From: DASRHK01 sp963776465
GTDB lineage: Bacteria; Pseudomonadota; Gammaproteobacteria; Nevskiales; Nevskiaceae
Direction of reading: 5' to 3'
DNA: 64,000 nucleotides
Assembly (NCBI GenBank): GCA_963776465.1
Contig: CAVZMV010000002.1
Location: 558,001 to 622,000 of the forward strand
Part shown: positions 9,333-17,641 of the stretch, in pieces
Position numbering within the stretch: the stretch's first letter is position 1
Layout: the number at the start of each line of letters is the position of its first letter
Position numbers and translations under genes: made by a program
Notes under the pieces: generated by a model
The model's input: the letters and a program-made list of their open reading frames with translations, nothing else
What the model was told of the DNA's origin: nothing
The model's database searches: none

Positions 9333-10310
9333 GTGAAAAAGCCCGTCCGTGTCGCGATCACCGGCGCCGCCGGCCAGATCGCCTACTCGCTGATCTTCCG
9401 CGTCGCCTCCGGATCGATGCTGGGGCCGGATCAGCCGGTGATCCTGCAGCTGCTCGACATCCCCGACATGCTCGAGAAGCTCAAGGGCACGGTGATGGAG
9501 ATCGACGACTGCGCCTTCCCGACCGTCGCCGGCGTGGTCGCCAGCGCCAAGCCCGAGGAAGCCTTCGACGGCACCGACTACGCGCTGCTGGTCGGCGCCC
9601 GCCCGCGCGGCCCCGGCATGGAGCGCAAGGATCTGCTCACCGCCAACGCCGCGATCTTCTCGGTGCAGGGCAAGGCGCTGTCGGAAAAAGCGTCGCGCGA
9701 CGTGAAGGTCCTGGTGGTCGGCAACCCGGCCAACACCAACGCGCTCATCGCTGCGAGCAACGCCAAGAAGCTGGATGCCAAGCAGTTCACCGCGATGGTT
9801 CGCCTGGATCACAACCGCGCGCTGTCGCAGCTGGCGGCCAAGACCGGCAGCCACACGACCGACATCGACAAGATGACGATCTGGGGCAATCACAGCTCCA
9901 CGCAGTACCCGGACATTTCTCACTGCACGGTCAAGGGCAAGCCGGCGAAGACGCTGGTCGACCAGAGCTGGATCGAGAAGGACTTCATCCCCACCGTGCA
10001 GCAGCGCGGCGCGGCCATCATCAAGGCGCGTGGCGCGTCGTCTGCGGCTTCGGCGGCCTCGGCCGCGGTCGACCACATGCGCGACTGGGCGCTGGGGACC
10101 GGCGGCAAGTGGACCAGCATGGGCGTGCCCTCGGACGGCTCCTACGGGATCAAGCCGGGCGTGGTCTACGGCTATCCCTGCGTCTGCGCGGGCGGCAAGT
10201 ACCAGATCGTCCAGGGCCTGTCGGTCGACGCCTTCTCGCGCGAGCGCATGGACGCCACCGACAAGGAGCTGCGCGAGGAGCGGGCGGCGATCGAGGATTT
10301 GCTCAAGTAA
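9333..10310 (+). CDS. mdh: Malate dehydrogenase (NAD-dependent)
   Basis: Cytoplasmic TCA-cycle enzyme that interconverts malate and oxaloacetate with NAD. The 325-residue protein has the usual length for the proteobacterial LDH/MDH-like class. The Rossmann motif ITGAAGQIAYSL is at the N-terminus (about residues 8-19), the substrate-binding region has RLDHNRALSQL, and the catalytic-His region reads WGNHSSTQYPD. The GTG start follows CGGAG. A TATAAT lies upstream, so the gene has its own promoter; the following small secreted-protein gene begins 40 bases after the stop and may be co-transcribed. No anomaly. Confidence 0.97.
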   Translation: MKKPVRVAITGAAGQIAYSLIFRVASGSMLGPDQPVILQLLDIPDMLEKLKGTVMEIDDCAFPTVAGVVASAKPEEAFDGTDYALLVGARPRGPGMERKDLLTANAAIFSVQGKALSEKASRDVKVLVVGNPANTNALIAASNAKKLDAKQFTAMVRLDHNRALSQLAAKTGSHTTDIDKMTIWGNHSSTQYPDISHCTVKGKPAKTLVDQSWIEKDFIPTVQQRGAAIIKARGASSAASAASAAVDHMRDWALGTGGKWTSMGVPSDGSYGIKPGVVYGYPCVCAGGKYQIVQGLSVDAFSRERMDATDKELREERAAIEDLLK

Positions 10311-10350
10311 GATAGGGACGAAGATCGATGCATTCCGGGGAGAGAGACAC

Positions 10351-10779
10351 ATGATTCGCACCGCGTCCGCACTGCTGTTCCTGATGGCCTTCGCCGGTGG
10401 CGCCCAGGCCTACGAGCTGCGCGCCAAGTCCGAGAACAGCGCGGTCAGCGTGCAGGAGCTTGCGGACCTGGTCCACAAGATCGGCGACCAGGTCGGCCAC
10501 AACGTCCCGGACAGCGACCAGATCCACGTGCACGTGATCTCCGAGGCGCGCAATCGCTCCAACAGCGCCGAGATCCTCTACAACCACCGCATCGAGCTGC
10601 GCAAGCTGTTCGACGGCCGCGACCACGAGCCGTATCCCGTCGCGGGCTGGTTCGTGATCTACACCAGCGAGGAATTCGGCATCGGCACGCCCGAGAAGTC
10701 GCGCGCGGAGCTGGAGAATGCGATCCGCCGGTTCTTCACCGAGCTCAAGAAGGTCAACCCGAAGACCGAAAGCCCGTAG
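10351..10779 (+). CDS. Small secreted protein of unknown function
   Basis: Predicted periplasmic protein of 142 residues. I chose the ATG at 10351 because it has a GGGGAG ribosome-binding site and begins a clear signal peptide ending in GGAQA; the same frame open upstream is the shadow of mdh. The mature part is rich in His and charged residues (DQIHVHVISEARN, HRIELRKLF, GWFVIYTSEEFGIG) and has no Cys. I do not recognise a family. It follows mdh by 40 bases and converges on the hotdog gene ending at 10780, leaving no room for a terminator. Confidence 0.75.
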   Translation: MIRTASALLFLMAFAGGAQAYELRAKSENSAVSVQELADLVHKIGDQVGHNVPDSDQIHVHVISEARNRSNSAEILYNHRIELRKLFDGRDHEPYPVAGWFVIYTSEEFGIGTPEKSRAELENAIRRFFTELKKVNPKTESP

Positions 10780-11220
10780 TCACGGGCCTTCTTTCGGCGT
10801 CAGCACGGACACGCGGCCCTCGGCCAGCTTCACGCCCGCCGCGCTGATCTCGAACTGGTACATCGAGCCGTCCGCATTGGCGATGAGCTTTCGCGCCCGC
10901 ACCGTCAGCGGCGCCTCCACGTCGTCCACGCGCGCCACGTAGAGCTGGCAGTCGCGTAGCGCGGTCAGCATCCCCGGCCTCGCCGCGGACGCACCTTCGC
11001 GCTGCGCCAGGAGACCGCCATGCACCGCGGCGGCCTGCGCGCCGTACTCGATCAGGTGCAAGGCCGCGAGCTCGCCGTCGCGACGCAAGGGATGATCGAC
11101 GCGACGATGTGTCGTCGTGGAACAGGTGATGGCGTCGTCGCTCCATTCCTCGACGGCTTCCAGCAGGCACATGCTGCCTGCGTGCGGCACGAGCTTGCGG
11201 ATCTGATCCTGCCCGATCAT
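10780..11220 (-). CDS. Hotdog-fold 3-hydroxyacyl-ACP dehydratase of the aryl-polyene locus
   Basis: FabA/FabZ-like hotdog protein of 146 residues, of the kind annotated as 3-hydroxylacyl-ACP dehydratase in aryl-polyene clusters. Seen: IRKLVPHAGSMCLL near the N-terminus (candidate catalytic His in PHAG), HLIEYGAQAAAVHGGL as the central hotdog helix, and ANADGSMYQFEIS on the last strands. It should dehydrate 3-hydroxyacyl-ACP intermediates of the growing polyene. Its ATG overlaps the stop of the preceding ketosynthase-like gene as ATGA, so it is the last gene of the minus-strand block 1 operon. It resembles the other large hotdog gene at 50989-51456 in layout. Confidence 0.82.
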   Translation of the reverse strand: MIGQDQIRKLVPHAGSMCLLEAVEEWSDDAITCSTTTHRRVDHPLRRDGELAALHLIEYGAQAAAVHGGLLAQREGASAARPGMLTALRDCQLYVARVDDVEAPLTVRARKLIANADGSMYQFEISAAGVKLAEGRVSVLTPKEGP

Positions 11221-11888
11221 CCGGCGTCGAGCTGCCAGCGCTGTCGGCCGACACCGCCGATGACGACGGCGCCGGGCTTGCCGCGCGCGAGAAGCTGCAG
11301 CAGCGGCAGCGCGCGGCCGGCGGGATTGCTCCGGCGCAATCGCTCGAGCGCGGCGTCCTCCATCTGCGTTTCGTCGGCGCCAGTCGCCTTGATGCGCAGC
11401 GCGGTCGCGGCCGTAGCGCCGCGCTCCGCGGCCAGCACCAGCGCCACGCCGAGCGGATGCGCGATCGGCCGCGTCGCAAACAGCGGCGGCGGCGGCACCA
11501 CGTCGTAGCAGACCAGGAGCACCGGCTCGCTTTCGGCGCGCGTCAGCGTCGCCGCTTCGATCAGGCCCGCAGAGAACGTGTCGTCGAACGCCGAGAGGCT
11601 GGTCGACGGACGCTTGGCGCCAGCGGCGATGCCCCAGTAACCGGCCGCCGCGTTGTGCACCGAGTTGTGGAAGTCGGTCGGCGAGACGGCGCGCTGCGCT
11701 TCGGCCAGGGCCGTGCACAGACGATGCAGGATGCTGGTGTCGCCTTCGGACGTGGCAAACACGCTGGCGAGCGCCGACGGCTTGAACGACGAGCGGCCGA
11801 TCGCGTCCTCGGCCACGCGAAAGGCGAGCCGCACGGCCGGTGCGGCGCGACGTCGCTCGTTCGGCGGCAGCAGGCTTGGCTGGTACAC
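11217..11888 (-). CDS. Chain-length-factor-like beta-ketoacyl synthase, in-frame part (5' end frameshifted)
   Basis: 223 residues in this frame, starting from a GTG. It matches the small ketosynthase-like N-terminal-domain family (Ketoacyl-synt_2) found beside the true ketosynthase in aryl-polyene loci: SLLPPNERRRAAPAVRL, DFHNSVHNAAAGYW and STSLSAFDDTFSAGL are typical. It probably pairs with the adjacent ketosynthase to set chain length. The family's usual N-terminus is missing from this frame but is encoded directly upstream in another frame (see 11889-12000), so the GTG at 11888 is probably not the native start. The gene ends in an ATGA overlap with the hotdog gene. Either the gene is broken or the sequence has a one-base error. 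Confidence 0.75.
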   Translation of the reverse strand: MYQPSLLPPNERRRAAPAVRLAFRVAEDAIGRSSFKPSALASVFATSEGDTSILHRLCTALAEAQRAVSPTDFHNSVHNAAAGYWGIAAGAKRPSTSLSAFDDTFSAGLIEAATLTRAESEPVLLVCYDVVPPPPLFATRPIAHPLGVALVLAAERGATAATALRIKATGADETQMEDAALERLRRSNPAGRALPLLQLLARGKPGAVVIGGVGRQRWQLDAG

Positions 11889-12000
11889 CGTCAGCTCTGC
11901 CGCTTCGTACAGGTACCTCGGCGCGCAACACGGGCGCGGCGGAGTTCCAGGTTTCCATGCCCGGAGCGGCGAAACCGACCGCTTCGACGAAGAGGTTCAC
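11889..12000 (-). other. Displaced 5' end of the chain-length-factor-like gene (other frame)
   Basis: Read from the GTG at 12000, this stretch encodes VNLFVEAVGFAAPGMETW and onward, the expected N-terminus of the chain-length-factor-like family. That GTG overlaps the stop of the upstream ketosynthase as GTGA, the coupling used throughout this operon. The frame then continues as nonsense across 11890 while the family sequence resumes one base out of phase. One surplus base near 11905-11915 (around a GGTACC) would join the halves. Confidence 0.7.
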
Positions 12001-13169
12001 AGGCGACCGAACAGCAGGCTGCAGTTGTTGCCGCCGAACCCGAAGGAATTCGACAGCACGCGATCGACGCGCTTGCGCTGAGGCTGCAGCAGCACCTGCG
12101 CGCGCAACGCCGGATCGGGCGTCTGCGTGTTGAGGCTCTGTGGCATGAAGCCTCGCTCGATGCAGAGCAGCGAGAAGACCGCTTCGGTGATCGCAGCTGC
12201 GCCGAGCGTGTGCCCGGTCCACCCCTTGGTCGAGCTGCACGGCGTGGCAGCTCCGAAGAGATCGAAGACCGCATGGTCCTCGGCGGCATCGTTGGCCGGC
12301 GTCGCGGTCCCGTGCAGGTTGATGTAGTCCACGTCGCCGACGCCGATGCCCGCGCGTTGCAGCGCTCCCCGCATGGCGCTCGCCGCGCCCTCGCCCTGCG
12401 GATGCGGCGCCGACATGTGATGCGCATCGGAGGACTCGCCGAAACCCAGCAACGCCAGTGCCCCGGCGCTCGCCTCGTCCAGGATCGCGAAGCCTGCTGC
12501 CTCGCCGATCGAAAGGCCGCGACGATTGGCATCGGCCGGCCGGCATACGTCCGGCGAGATCAGCTGCAGCGAGTTGAATCCGTAGAGCGTCGTCAGGCAC
12601 AGGCTGTCCACGCCGCCGACGATCGCCGCGTCGCACAGACCCGCAGCGATGGCGCGCTGCGCGCAGCCGAACACCTTGGCGCTGGACGAGCAGGCCGTGG
12701 CTACGGCGAGCGCCGGGCCCTCGAGCCGCAACACCTGCCGCACGAAATCCGCCGGCGAGAAGCAGTTCTGCGTCGTGCGGTAATTGAACCAGTCCGGCAG
12801 CGCGCCGGCCGCGTCACGTGCGCGATACGCAAGCTCGGTGGAATGCACTCCCGCGGTCGAGGTGCCGACGAACACGCCCACGCGCGCAGCGCCATGGAGC
12901 GCGCGCAGCCCGTCGACCGCGTCCAGGAATTCGTCCTGCTGCAGCGCCAGCCACGCCAGGCGGTTGTTGCGGCATTCCCACTCAACGAGCTCCGGCGGCA
13001 GCGGCCGATCCAGGTGCTCCACCTCGCCGATCCAGCACGTCAGCGCGCAGGTCTCGAAGCGCTTCTGCTGCAATCCGCTGCGCCCCGCCGCCAGCGCGTC
13101 GAACTGCGCCTCGACGCCGCAGCCGAGCGCGGTGGTCAGCGTGTACTTAGGAATGCCCAGCGGTGTCAT
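11997..13169 (-). CDS. Beta-ketoacyl-ACP synthase of the aryl-polyene locus (block 1)
   Basis: Condensing enzyme of 390 residues that extends an acyl-ACP with malonyl-ACP. The catalytic triad is intact: Cys160 in VATACSSSAKVFG, first His in NLHGTATPAND, second His in KGWTGHTLGAA; the C-terminal NSFGFGGNN is also standard. I chose the ATG at 13169, which gives the normal family N-terminus (PKYTLTTALGCG); the open frame further upstream is the shadow of the acyltransferase gene. The start lies 23 bases inside the acyltransferase gene, and the stop overlaps the next gene's GTG. Together with the downstream chain-length-factor-like protein it is the likely elongating pair for the polyene. Confidence 0.9.
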   Translation of the reverse strand: MTPLGIPKYTLTTALGCGVEAQFDALAAGRSGLQQKRFETCALTCWIGEVEHLDRPLPPELVEWECRNNRLAWLALQQDEFLDAVDGLRALHGAARVGVFVGTSTAGVHSTELAYRARDAAGALPDWFNYRTTQNCFSPADFVRQVLRLEGPALAVATACSSSAKVFGCAQRAIAAGLCDAAIVGGVDSLCLTTLYGFNSLQLISPDVCRPADANRRGLSIGEAAGFAILDEASAGALALLGFGESSDAHHMSAPHPQGEGAASAMRGALQRAGIGVGDVDYINLHGTATPANDAAEDHAVFDLFGAATPCSSTKGWTGHTLGAAAITEAVFSLLCIERGFMPQSLNTQTPDPALRAQVLLQPQRKRVDRVLSNSFGFGGNNCSLLFGRL

Positions 13170-14058
13170 CGGCCCAGAAATCGTAGAAGTTGAACCAATT
13201 GTACGGAGCCAGCCGCGCGTAATGCTCGAGCCGGTCGGCGTAACGCTGCGCGCATTCCCGCAGGACGGCGTCGCGTTGCGCGCGCGACGCCTCGATGCGC
13301 TCGGAGAACAGCTCGAAGTGCAGCTCGTAGCGCGCACCGCCGCGGTAGAGGCCGAAGGCGAGGATCACCGGCACCTGCAGCGCGGCTGCCAGCACCCAGG
13401 GACCGGCGGGCAGATGCGCGGTGCGTCCAAGGAATTGCACGGGCAACGACCGTTCGCCGGCGCGGGCGCGATCGGCCATGAGGCAGACCATCGCCTCCTC
13501 GGCTAGCGCCTCGCGCAGCTTCAGGACCAGCGCCGGTCCGCGCTCGGAGGCGTCAATCACGCTCTGCGAGAAGCGCGGGTTGATGCGCTCCAGCAGCCTC
13601 GTGAACACCGGGTTCTGCGCCCGGTCCAGCAGCACGCGCAGCGGCAGCTCGCGTACGGTCAGGCCCGGCACGCGCATCACCTCGAAGCTGCCCAGGTGCG
13701 AGACGATGACGATGCACCCGCCGGCCCTTGCGCGCGCTTCCACCTCGGGCGGCCGGTGCACCTCGACGTCGAGCCTGTTGCCCTTGCCCCCGAGCAGGAA
13801 GAAGCGGTCCAGCGCCGTCGCGGCGAAAGCGTAGAAGTGGCGATAGCTGTCGCGCCAGCCGGGCGCACGGCCCAGCGCCAGGGCGAGGAATTGCTGGGAG
13901 GCCCGATACGCCTGCCGCCCGGCGATCAGGAAGTAGCCGACGACGAAGATCAGCACGGCGCGGGCGATGCCGCGTCCGAGCAGGCGCGAGATGAAAAGCA
14001 GGGCGAGCAGCCAGAACAGGCCGCCGCGCTCGCGCATCTGGTCCCACCGCGCGCTCAT
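13147..14058 (-). CDS. LpxL/HtrB-like lysophospholipid acyltransferase
   Basis: Membrane-associated acyltransferase of 303 residues. The start at 14058 overlaps the previous stop as ATGA; the longer frame lacks that logic. A hydrophobic segment sits at about residues 14-50 (FWLLALLFISRLLGRG, VLIFVVGYFLIAG). The HX4E catalytic motif is seen in SHLGSFEVMR, and the conserved block CLMADRARAGERSLPV follows. This family appears in aryl-polyene clusters, where it is thought to move the finished polyenoyl chain onto a lipid or sugar-lipid anchor. The C-terminus overlaps the ketosynthase gene by 23 bases. Confidence 0.87.
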   Translation of the reverse strand: MSARWDQMRERGGLFWLLALLFISRLLGRGIARAVLIFVVGYFLIAGRQAYRASQQFLALALGRAPGWRDSYRHFYAFAATALDRFFLLGGKGNRLDVEVHRPPEVEARARAGGCIVIVSHLGSFEVMRVPGLTVRELPLRVLLDRAQNPVFTRLLERINPRFSQSVIDASERGPALVLKLREALAEEAMVCLMADRARAGERSLPVQFLGRTAHLPAGPWVLAAALQVPVILAFGLYRGGARYELHFELFSERIEASRAQRDAVLRECAQRYADRLEHYARLAPYNWFNFYDFWADDTAGHS

Positions 14059-14348
14059 GTGTAGCCGAGCGTGCCCTGCGCGATCGTGCGCCCGTCGCAT
14101 TCGCAGCGGAAACGCACTTGCGCCTCGGCCCAGTCCAGGTGGATCTGCACGCTCTGACCGGGCGCCAGCGGCGCCAGGAATTTAGCGGCGCGCACGCTCG
14201 TCACGCGCAGCGGGCCGATCGCGTCGCGCGCGGCCTTGGCGACGAGCTCCAGGATCAGCACGCCAGGCACCAGAGGCCGACCCGGGAAGTGACCTGCAAG
14301 GCAGGGATGATCGCCGGGCACGACCGCCGCCCGACTGGCCTCACGCAC
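14055..14348 (-). CDS. Small hotdog dehydratase (FabZ-like), 97 aa
   Basis: Single-domain hotdog protein. The FabA/FabZ signature is complete: GDHPCLAGHFPGRPLVPGV contains the catalytic His and the GHFPGxPxxPG loop, followed by the central helix LILELVAKAA. At 97 residues it is shorter than FabZ (about 145) but normal for the short aryl-polyene dehydratases. The GTG start overlaps the end of the AMP-ligase gene by 8 bases, and its own stop overlaps the acyltransferase start as ATGA. It has a close functional twin at 18749-19093 in the divergent operon. Confidence 0.85.
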   Translation of the reverse strand: MREASRAAVVPGDHPCLAGHFPGRPLVPGVLILELVAKAARDAIGPLRVTSVRAAKFLAPLAPGQSVQIHLDWAEAQVRFRCECDGRTIAQGTLGYT

Positions 14349-15627
14349 GCAGCATCTCCACCAGGCTCTCCATCGAGAGCTTGCCCAGCGCGTCGCGCGG
14401 CAGGCGCGGCACCATCCGCAGCGGCCGCGGCAGGAACAGCGGATCCACCTCGCGCGCGAACTGCGCCAGGATCACCTTGTCGCTCATGTCGGGCGCCACC
14501 ACCAGCGCGGCCGGACGCTCGGCGCCTTCAGGGAGGAACACGATGCCGTCGACGACGCCGGGGATGGCCAGCAGCTTGTAGGTGAGATCCGCGACGGACG
14601 CCCGCTTGCCGCCGACCTTGATCATGTCGCCGCTGCGTCCGGTCAGGCGGAACTGCGAGCCGGTCACCGCCTGCAGCTCGTCCTGCAGCTCGATGGGCTT
14701 CGGGTAGTGCGGTGCGGTGATCGTGTTGCCCGCGAAGCCCAGGCCCTGGTGCAGCGTCCACACGTCGGTCTCGGCGGTTCGGCGGCTGGCAAGGCTGCCG
14801 CCCTCGGTGCAGCCGTAGATCTCGATCACCGTGGTCTTGAACAGGCCTTCGGCGCGACGTGCCCACTCGCGCGGCAGCGGCGCGGTCGCCGAGATGATCA
14901 CCTGCATGTCGGGGAAGCGCAGCCCGGCATCGAAGCAGGCGCGCAGGTGCACCGGCGTGGTGATCAGCACGCGCGGACCCGGCGTCGCGTACAAGGTCTC
15001 GCGCAGGTCTGCGGGGAAGAACGGCTTGCCGGCGTTGGCGATGAAGCCGCAGACCAGCGGCCAGAAGACGCTGAACTCCAGGCCGTACATGTGCTGCGGC
15101 GGCACGGTCGCGACCAGCTGCGCGTGTGCGACGTGCGGCATGAGCATCGCCCGCGAGAGTTCCGCGGCGGCCACCAGCGTGCCGAAGCTTTTCGGGTGCG
15201 GCGCGGGCGTGCCGGTGGTACCGGACGTGAACGCGATCGCCGCCAGCTGCTCGGGCGGAATCAGGATCCTGGCCTCCGGCTCTGGCGGCGCGGTCGGATC
15301 GATCAGAACGGCGCGATAGGGCGCGCCCGGCACGGGCGATGGCTGATCGGACAGCACGTAGCTGCCCGGATACCCGAGCAGCAGCTCGGCGATCGCGCCG
15401 GCGCTGACGTTGTTGGGCAGCAGGTTCACCTGTCCGCGCAGGAGCGCCGCGCAGAAGGCCACGCTGAAGGCGTAACGGTCCTCGCACAGATTGATCGCGT
15501 GGCCGCCCGGTGGCAGCCGCTGCGCGAGCATGCGCGCCTGTCCCAGGAACTGGGCTTGCGTCACCACCAGCTCGCCGCGGCGGACGATCGGGGCACCGGA
15601 CCTGAAGTCGTCAATCAGCGGCAGCAT
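14341..15627 (-). CDS. AMP-dependent acyl/aryl-acid ligase
   Basis: ANL-superfamily adenylating enzyme of 428 residues that activates a carboxylic acid as its adenylate. Motifs in order: A3 phosphate loop FTSGTTGTPAPH, PPQHMYGLE, A5-like IYGCTEGGSLASR, A8 hinge MIKVGGKRASV, and A10 with the catalytic Lys in PRDALGKLS. In xanthomonadin/aryl-polyene loci this enzyme loads the hydroxybenzoate starter onto an ACP, which fits the chorismatase and the ACP genes of this region. Seven bases separate it from the upstream membrane-protein gene. Confidence 0.9.
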   Translation of the reverse strand: MLPLIDDFRSGAPIVRRGELVVTQAQFLGQARMLAQRLPPGGHAINLCEDRYAFSVAFCAALLRGQVNLLPNNVSAGAIAELLLGYPGSYVLSDQPSPVPGAPYRAVLIDPTAPPEPEARILIPPEQLAAIAFTSGTTGTPAPHPKSFGTLVAAAELSRAMLMPHVAHAQLVATVPPQHMYGLEFSVFWPLVCGFIANAGKPFFPADLRETLYATPGPRVLITTPVHLRACFDAGLRFPDMQVIISATAPLPREWARRAEGLFKTTVIEIYGCTEGGSLASRRTAETDVWTLHQGLGFAGNTITAPHYPKPIELQDELQAVTGSQFRLTGRSGDMIKVGGKRASVADLTYKLLAIPGVVDGIVFLPEGAERPAALVVAPDMSDKVILAQFAREVDPLFLPRPLRMVPRLPRDALGKLSMESLVEMLRA

Positions 15628-15633
15628 GGAGTC

Positions 15634-16230
15634 TCAGACCCTGCGGTAGTTGGTGCGTGCTACGAGCTTGAGGTAATCCCAGAAGCCCGGATGATCGAAC
15701 TGGCGGTGGTGCCAGCGTCGCCAAGCGTACTCCAGCGGGAACACCGCGCCCAGGATGAGGTAGCTGATGAGGTTGGTGAACAGCGACCAGGCGTGCAGCG
15801 GCGCCCACAGCGCCAGCGCCGCGGAAACCAGCGCCAACCCCAGAAGCAGGCCGGTCCACAGGACGGTGACGCGGCGGGTGTAGCCGGCCAGCTCCGGCGG
15901 CAGCGAGCCGCCGCGGGCGGCGCGCGCTACGCGCGTGATCAAGGGCGTGCGCCCCGGCAGCAGGGATTCGCCGAACAGCATGCCCATCGCGGCAGGCAGC
16001 AGGACCGGCGGTACGTACAACGCGTATTGGCCGCCGCCCGCGAATACCAGCAGATACAGCAGGCCGGCGATCGCGAGCCAGCCGAACCAGGCGACGGCGC
16101 GCCCGCGGCGCATGGCCTGGAAAAGAGGCACCGCGGCCAGGCACACCAGGGCCGCCCACTGCAGCCACAGGTCGTGCCGCACCGTCGCAAGGTGGGACAG
16201 CAAGGGATAGGCGATGATCAGCAGCGGCAT
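15634..16230 (-). CDS. Integral membrane protein of aryl-polyene loci (COG4648-like)
   Basis: 198 residues with about six membrane segments (for example AALVCLAAVPLFQAM, WLAIAGLLYLLVFAGG, VLWTGLLLGLALVSAAL, LISYLILGAVFPLEY). A basic C-terminus carries FDHPGFWDYLKL. Proteins of this layout lie between the first ACP and the AMP ligase in many aryl-polyene clusters. Their biochemical role is not known; assembly of the membrane-bound complex or transport are possible. The ATG overlaps the region where the ACP gene should end (see 16255-16534). Confidence 0.8.
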   Translation of the reverse strand: MPLLIIAYPLLSHLATVRHDLWLQWAALVCLAAVPLFQAMRRGRAVAWFGWLAIAGLLYLLVFAGGGQYALYVPPVLLPAAMGMLFGESLLPGRTPLITRVARAARGGSLPPELAGYTRRVTVLWTGLLLGLALVSAALALWAPLHAWSLFTNLISYLILGAVFPLEYAWRRWHHRQFDHPGFWDYLKLVARTNYRRV

Positions 16231-16254
16231 GGAACCGCCCCCGGGCGGCAGGCG

Positions 16255-16534
16255 TTACGAAGGTCGCTTGGATCGGTACGAGCGCAGTCAGCTTGCGCAG
16301 GGAGCCGAATCCCTGCTTGGTGGCCTCGTCCTCGGAGCGCAGCTCCACGCCGTATTTCTGGCTGATCGCCAGCGCGATCTCCAGCGCATCGATGGAATCA
16401 AGCCCAAGGCTGCCGGCCGACTGGCCGAAGAGCGCGGCGTCGGGCGCGATGCCGGCCGGATTCACGCCGTCGAGATTGAGCGCCTGCACGAGCAGCTGCG
16501 CCATGGCGGATTCTTCCGCGGTCTGTGCGGACAT
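16255..16534 (-). CDS. Acyl carrier protein 1 of the aryl-polyene locus (3' end disrupted)
   Basis: First gene of the minus-strand operon. The start MSAQTAEESAMAQLLVQAL and the core GLDSIDALEIALAIS, with the Ser that takes 4'-phosphopantetheine, make the ACP call certain. The protein should stop a few residues after GSLRKLTALV, but this frame has no stop and runs on for more than 600 bases through the downstream membrane-protein gene. In the frame reached by skipping one base near 16275, a TAA occurs at 16255-16257, which I use as the end. As written the gene would give an aberrant ~307-residue product. Either a one-base sequencing error or a real frameshift explains it. Confidence 0.75.
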
Positions 16535-16579
16535 CTTTAGCAGTCCTTCGTCGGTTTGCCCGCGAGGAACCGCGGGCCG

Positions 16580-17641
16580 ATGCCTTTACAATACTATCCC
16601 GAAAACGCATCGACTCCCGCACAGCGCATGGCGCTGACGATCCCTTCTCTGCCCGTTTGCCCTTACCGCGCGCAGTTCCCCCCGGCGGCAGAGGCGCGAC
16701 TGCAGGAACGCACGCTCGCGCTGGTGCGCTTCGACCTGCAAGTCGCCGCGGCCGGCGGGGACCCGCGTGAAGTCGTGGTGCCGCTGGCGCAATTGCAGCA
16801 GACGCCATTGGCCGAGCAGTGGCTGTCGGAAGCGCCGGTGCATCACGGCTGGCACGACGGCATGGGCTATGCCCACAACGGCGAGGTGCTGTTCGGCCAG
16901 CTGCGTCTCGACGAGGCCGCGCTGGCGCACCCCGATCACGCGGCCTTCCGCGCCTACGTGCGCATCGATCAGCTGATGCAGAAGTTCGGCTATCCCTGCT
17001 GGCTGCGGGTGTGGAATTTCCTGGCCGACATCCATCGCGGCGCTGCCGATCAGGAGCGCTACCGGCAGTTCTGCGTGGGGCGGCATCGGGCCATGTCGCT
17101 CAAGCCGGGGTTCGAGAACAACCTGCCTGCCGCCACGGTGATCGGCACGCACGGCCAGGGCCTGCTGATCTATTTCCTGGCCGGCCGATCGCCGGGGCTG
17201 CAGGTGGAGAACCCGCGTCAGGTGAGCGCCTTTCGGTATCCGCGCGAGCATGGGCCGGTGAGCCCGAGCTTCTCGCGCGCGACGCTCAAGCACTGGGCCG
17301 ATCGCGCGCAGCTGCTCGTGTCGGGCACCGCCAGCATCGTCGGCCACGAGAGCCGGCACCTGGACGACGCACCGGCCCAGCTGTCGGAGCTCAAGACCAA
17401 CATCCGCTCACTGATCGGCAACGCCATCGCCCTGCACTTTGCCAGCGCGCCCGCCAGCGACGTCAGCATCGAAGGCCTGAAGCTGTACGTGCGCGACCGC
17501 TCGCTCCTGCAAGGGCTGCAGCCACTTCTGCCGCAGCATTTCCCTGCCGGCGCGCCGCTTTTGATCCTGGAGGGCGACATCTGCCGACGCGAGCTCCTGG
17601 TGGAGGTCGAGGGCAGCTACACGATGCCCGAGCGACGGTGA
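16580..17641 (+). CDS. xanB2: Chorismatase of the FkbO/Hyg5/XanB2 family
   Basis: Cytoplasmic chorismate-cleaving enzyme of about 353 residues, often misnamed pteridine-dependent deoxygenase. In Xanthomonas, XanB2 makes 3- and 4-hydroxybenzoate from chorismate, and 3-hydroxybenzoate primes xanthomonadin. Family blocks seen: YPCWLRVWNFLADI, ERYRQFCVGRHRAM, VENPRQVSAFRYPREHGP and SGTASIVGHESRHL. I chose the ATG at 16580; a later ATG at 16628 is possible, and a TTG at 16556 seems too early. The gene diverges from ACP 1 across 45 bases, so the two operons probably share a promoter region. It overlaps the acyltransferase gene as GTGA. The symbol is by family and context; which hydroxybenzoate isomer it makes cannot be told. 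Confidence 0.87.
   Translation: MPLQYYPENASTPAQRMALTIPSLPVCPYRAQFPPAAEARLQERTLALVRFDLQVAAAGGDPREVVVPLAQLQQTPLAEQWLSEAPVHHGWHDGMGYAHNGEVLFGQLRLDEAALAHPDHAAFRAYVRIDQLMQKFGYPCWLRVWNFLADIHRGAADQERYRQFCVGRHRAMSLKPGFENNLPAATVIGTHGQGLLIYFLAGRSPGLQVENPRQVSAFRYPREHGPVSPSFSRATLKHWADRAQLLVSGTASIVGHESRHLDDAPAQLSELKTNIRSLIGNAIALHFASAPASDVSIEGLKLYVRDRSLLQGLQPLLPQHFPAGAPLLILEGDICRRELLVEVEGSYTMPERR

Noticed and set aside
15611..16534. A genuine 307-residue ACP fusion protein
   Set aside because: Only the first ~90 residues have family sequence; the rest is the other-frame reading of the membrane-protein gene, so a lost stop is the better explanation.
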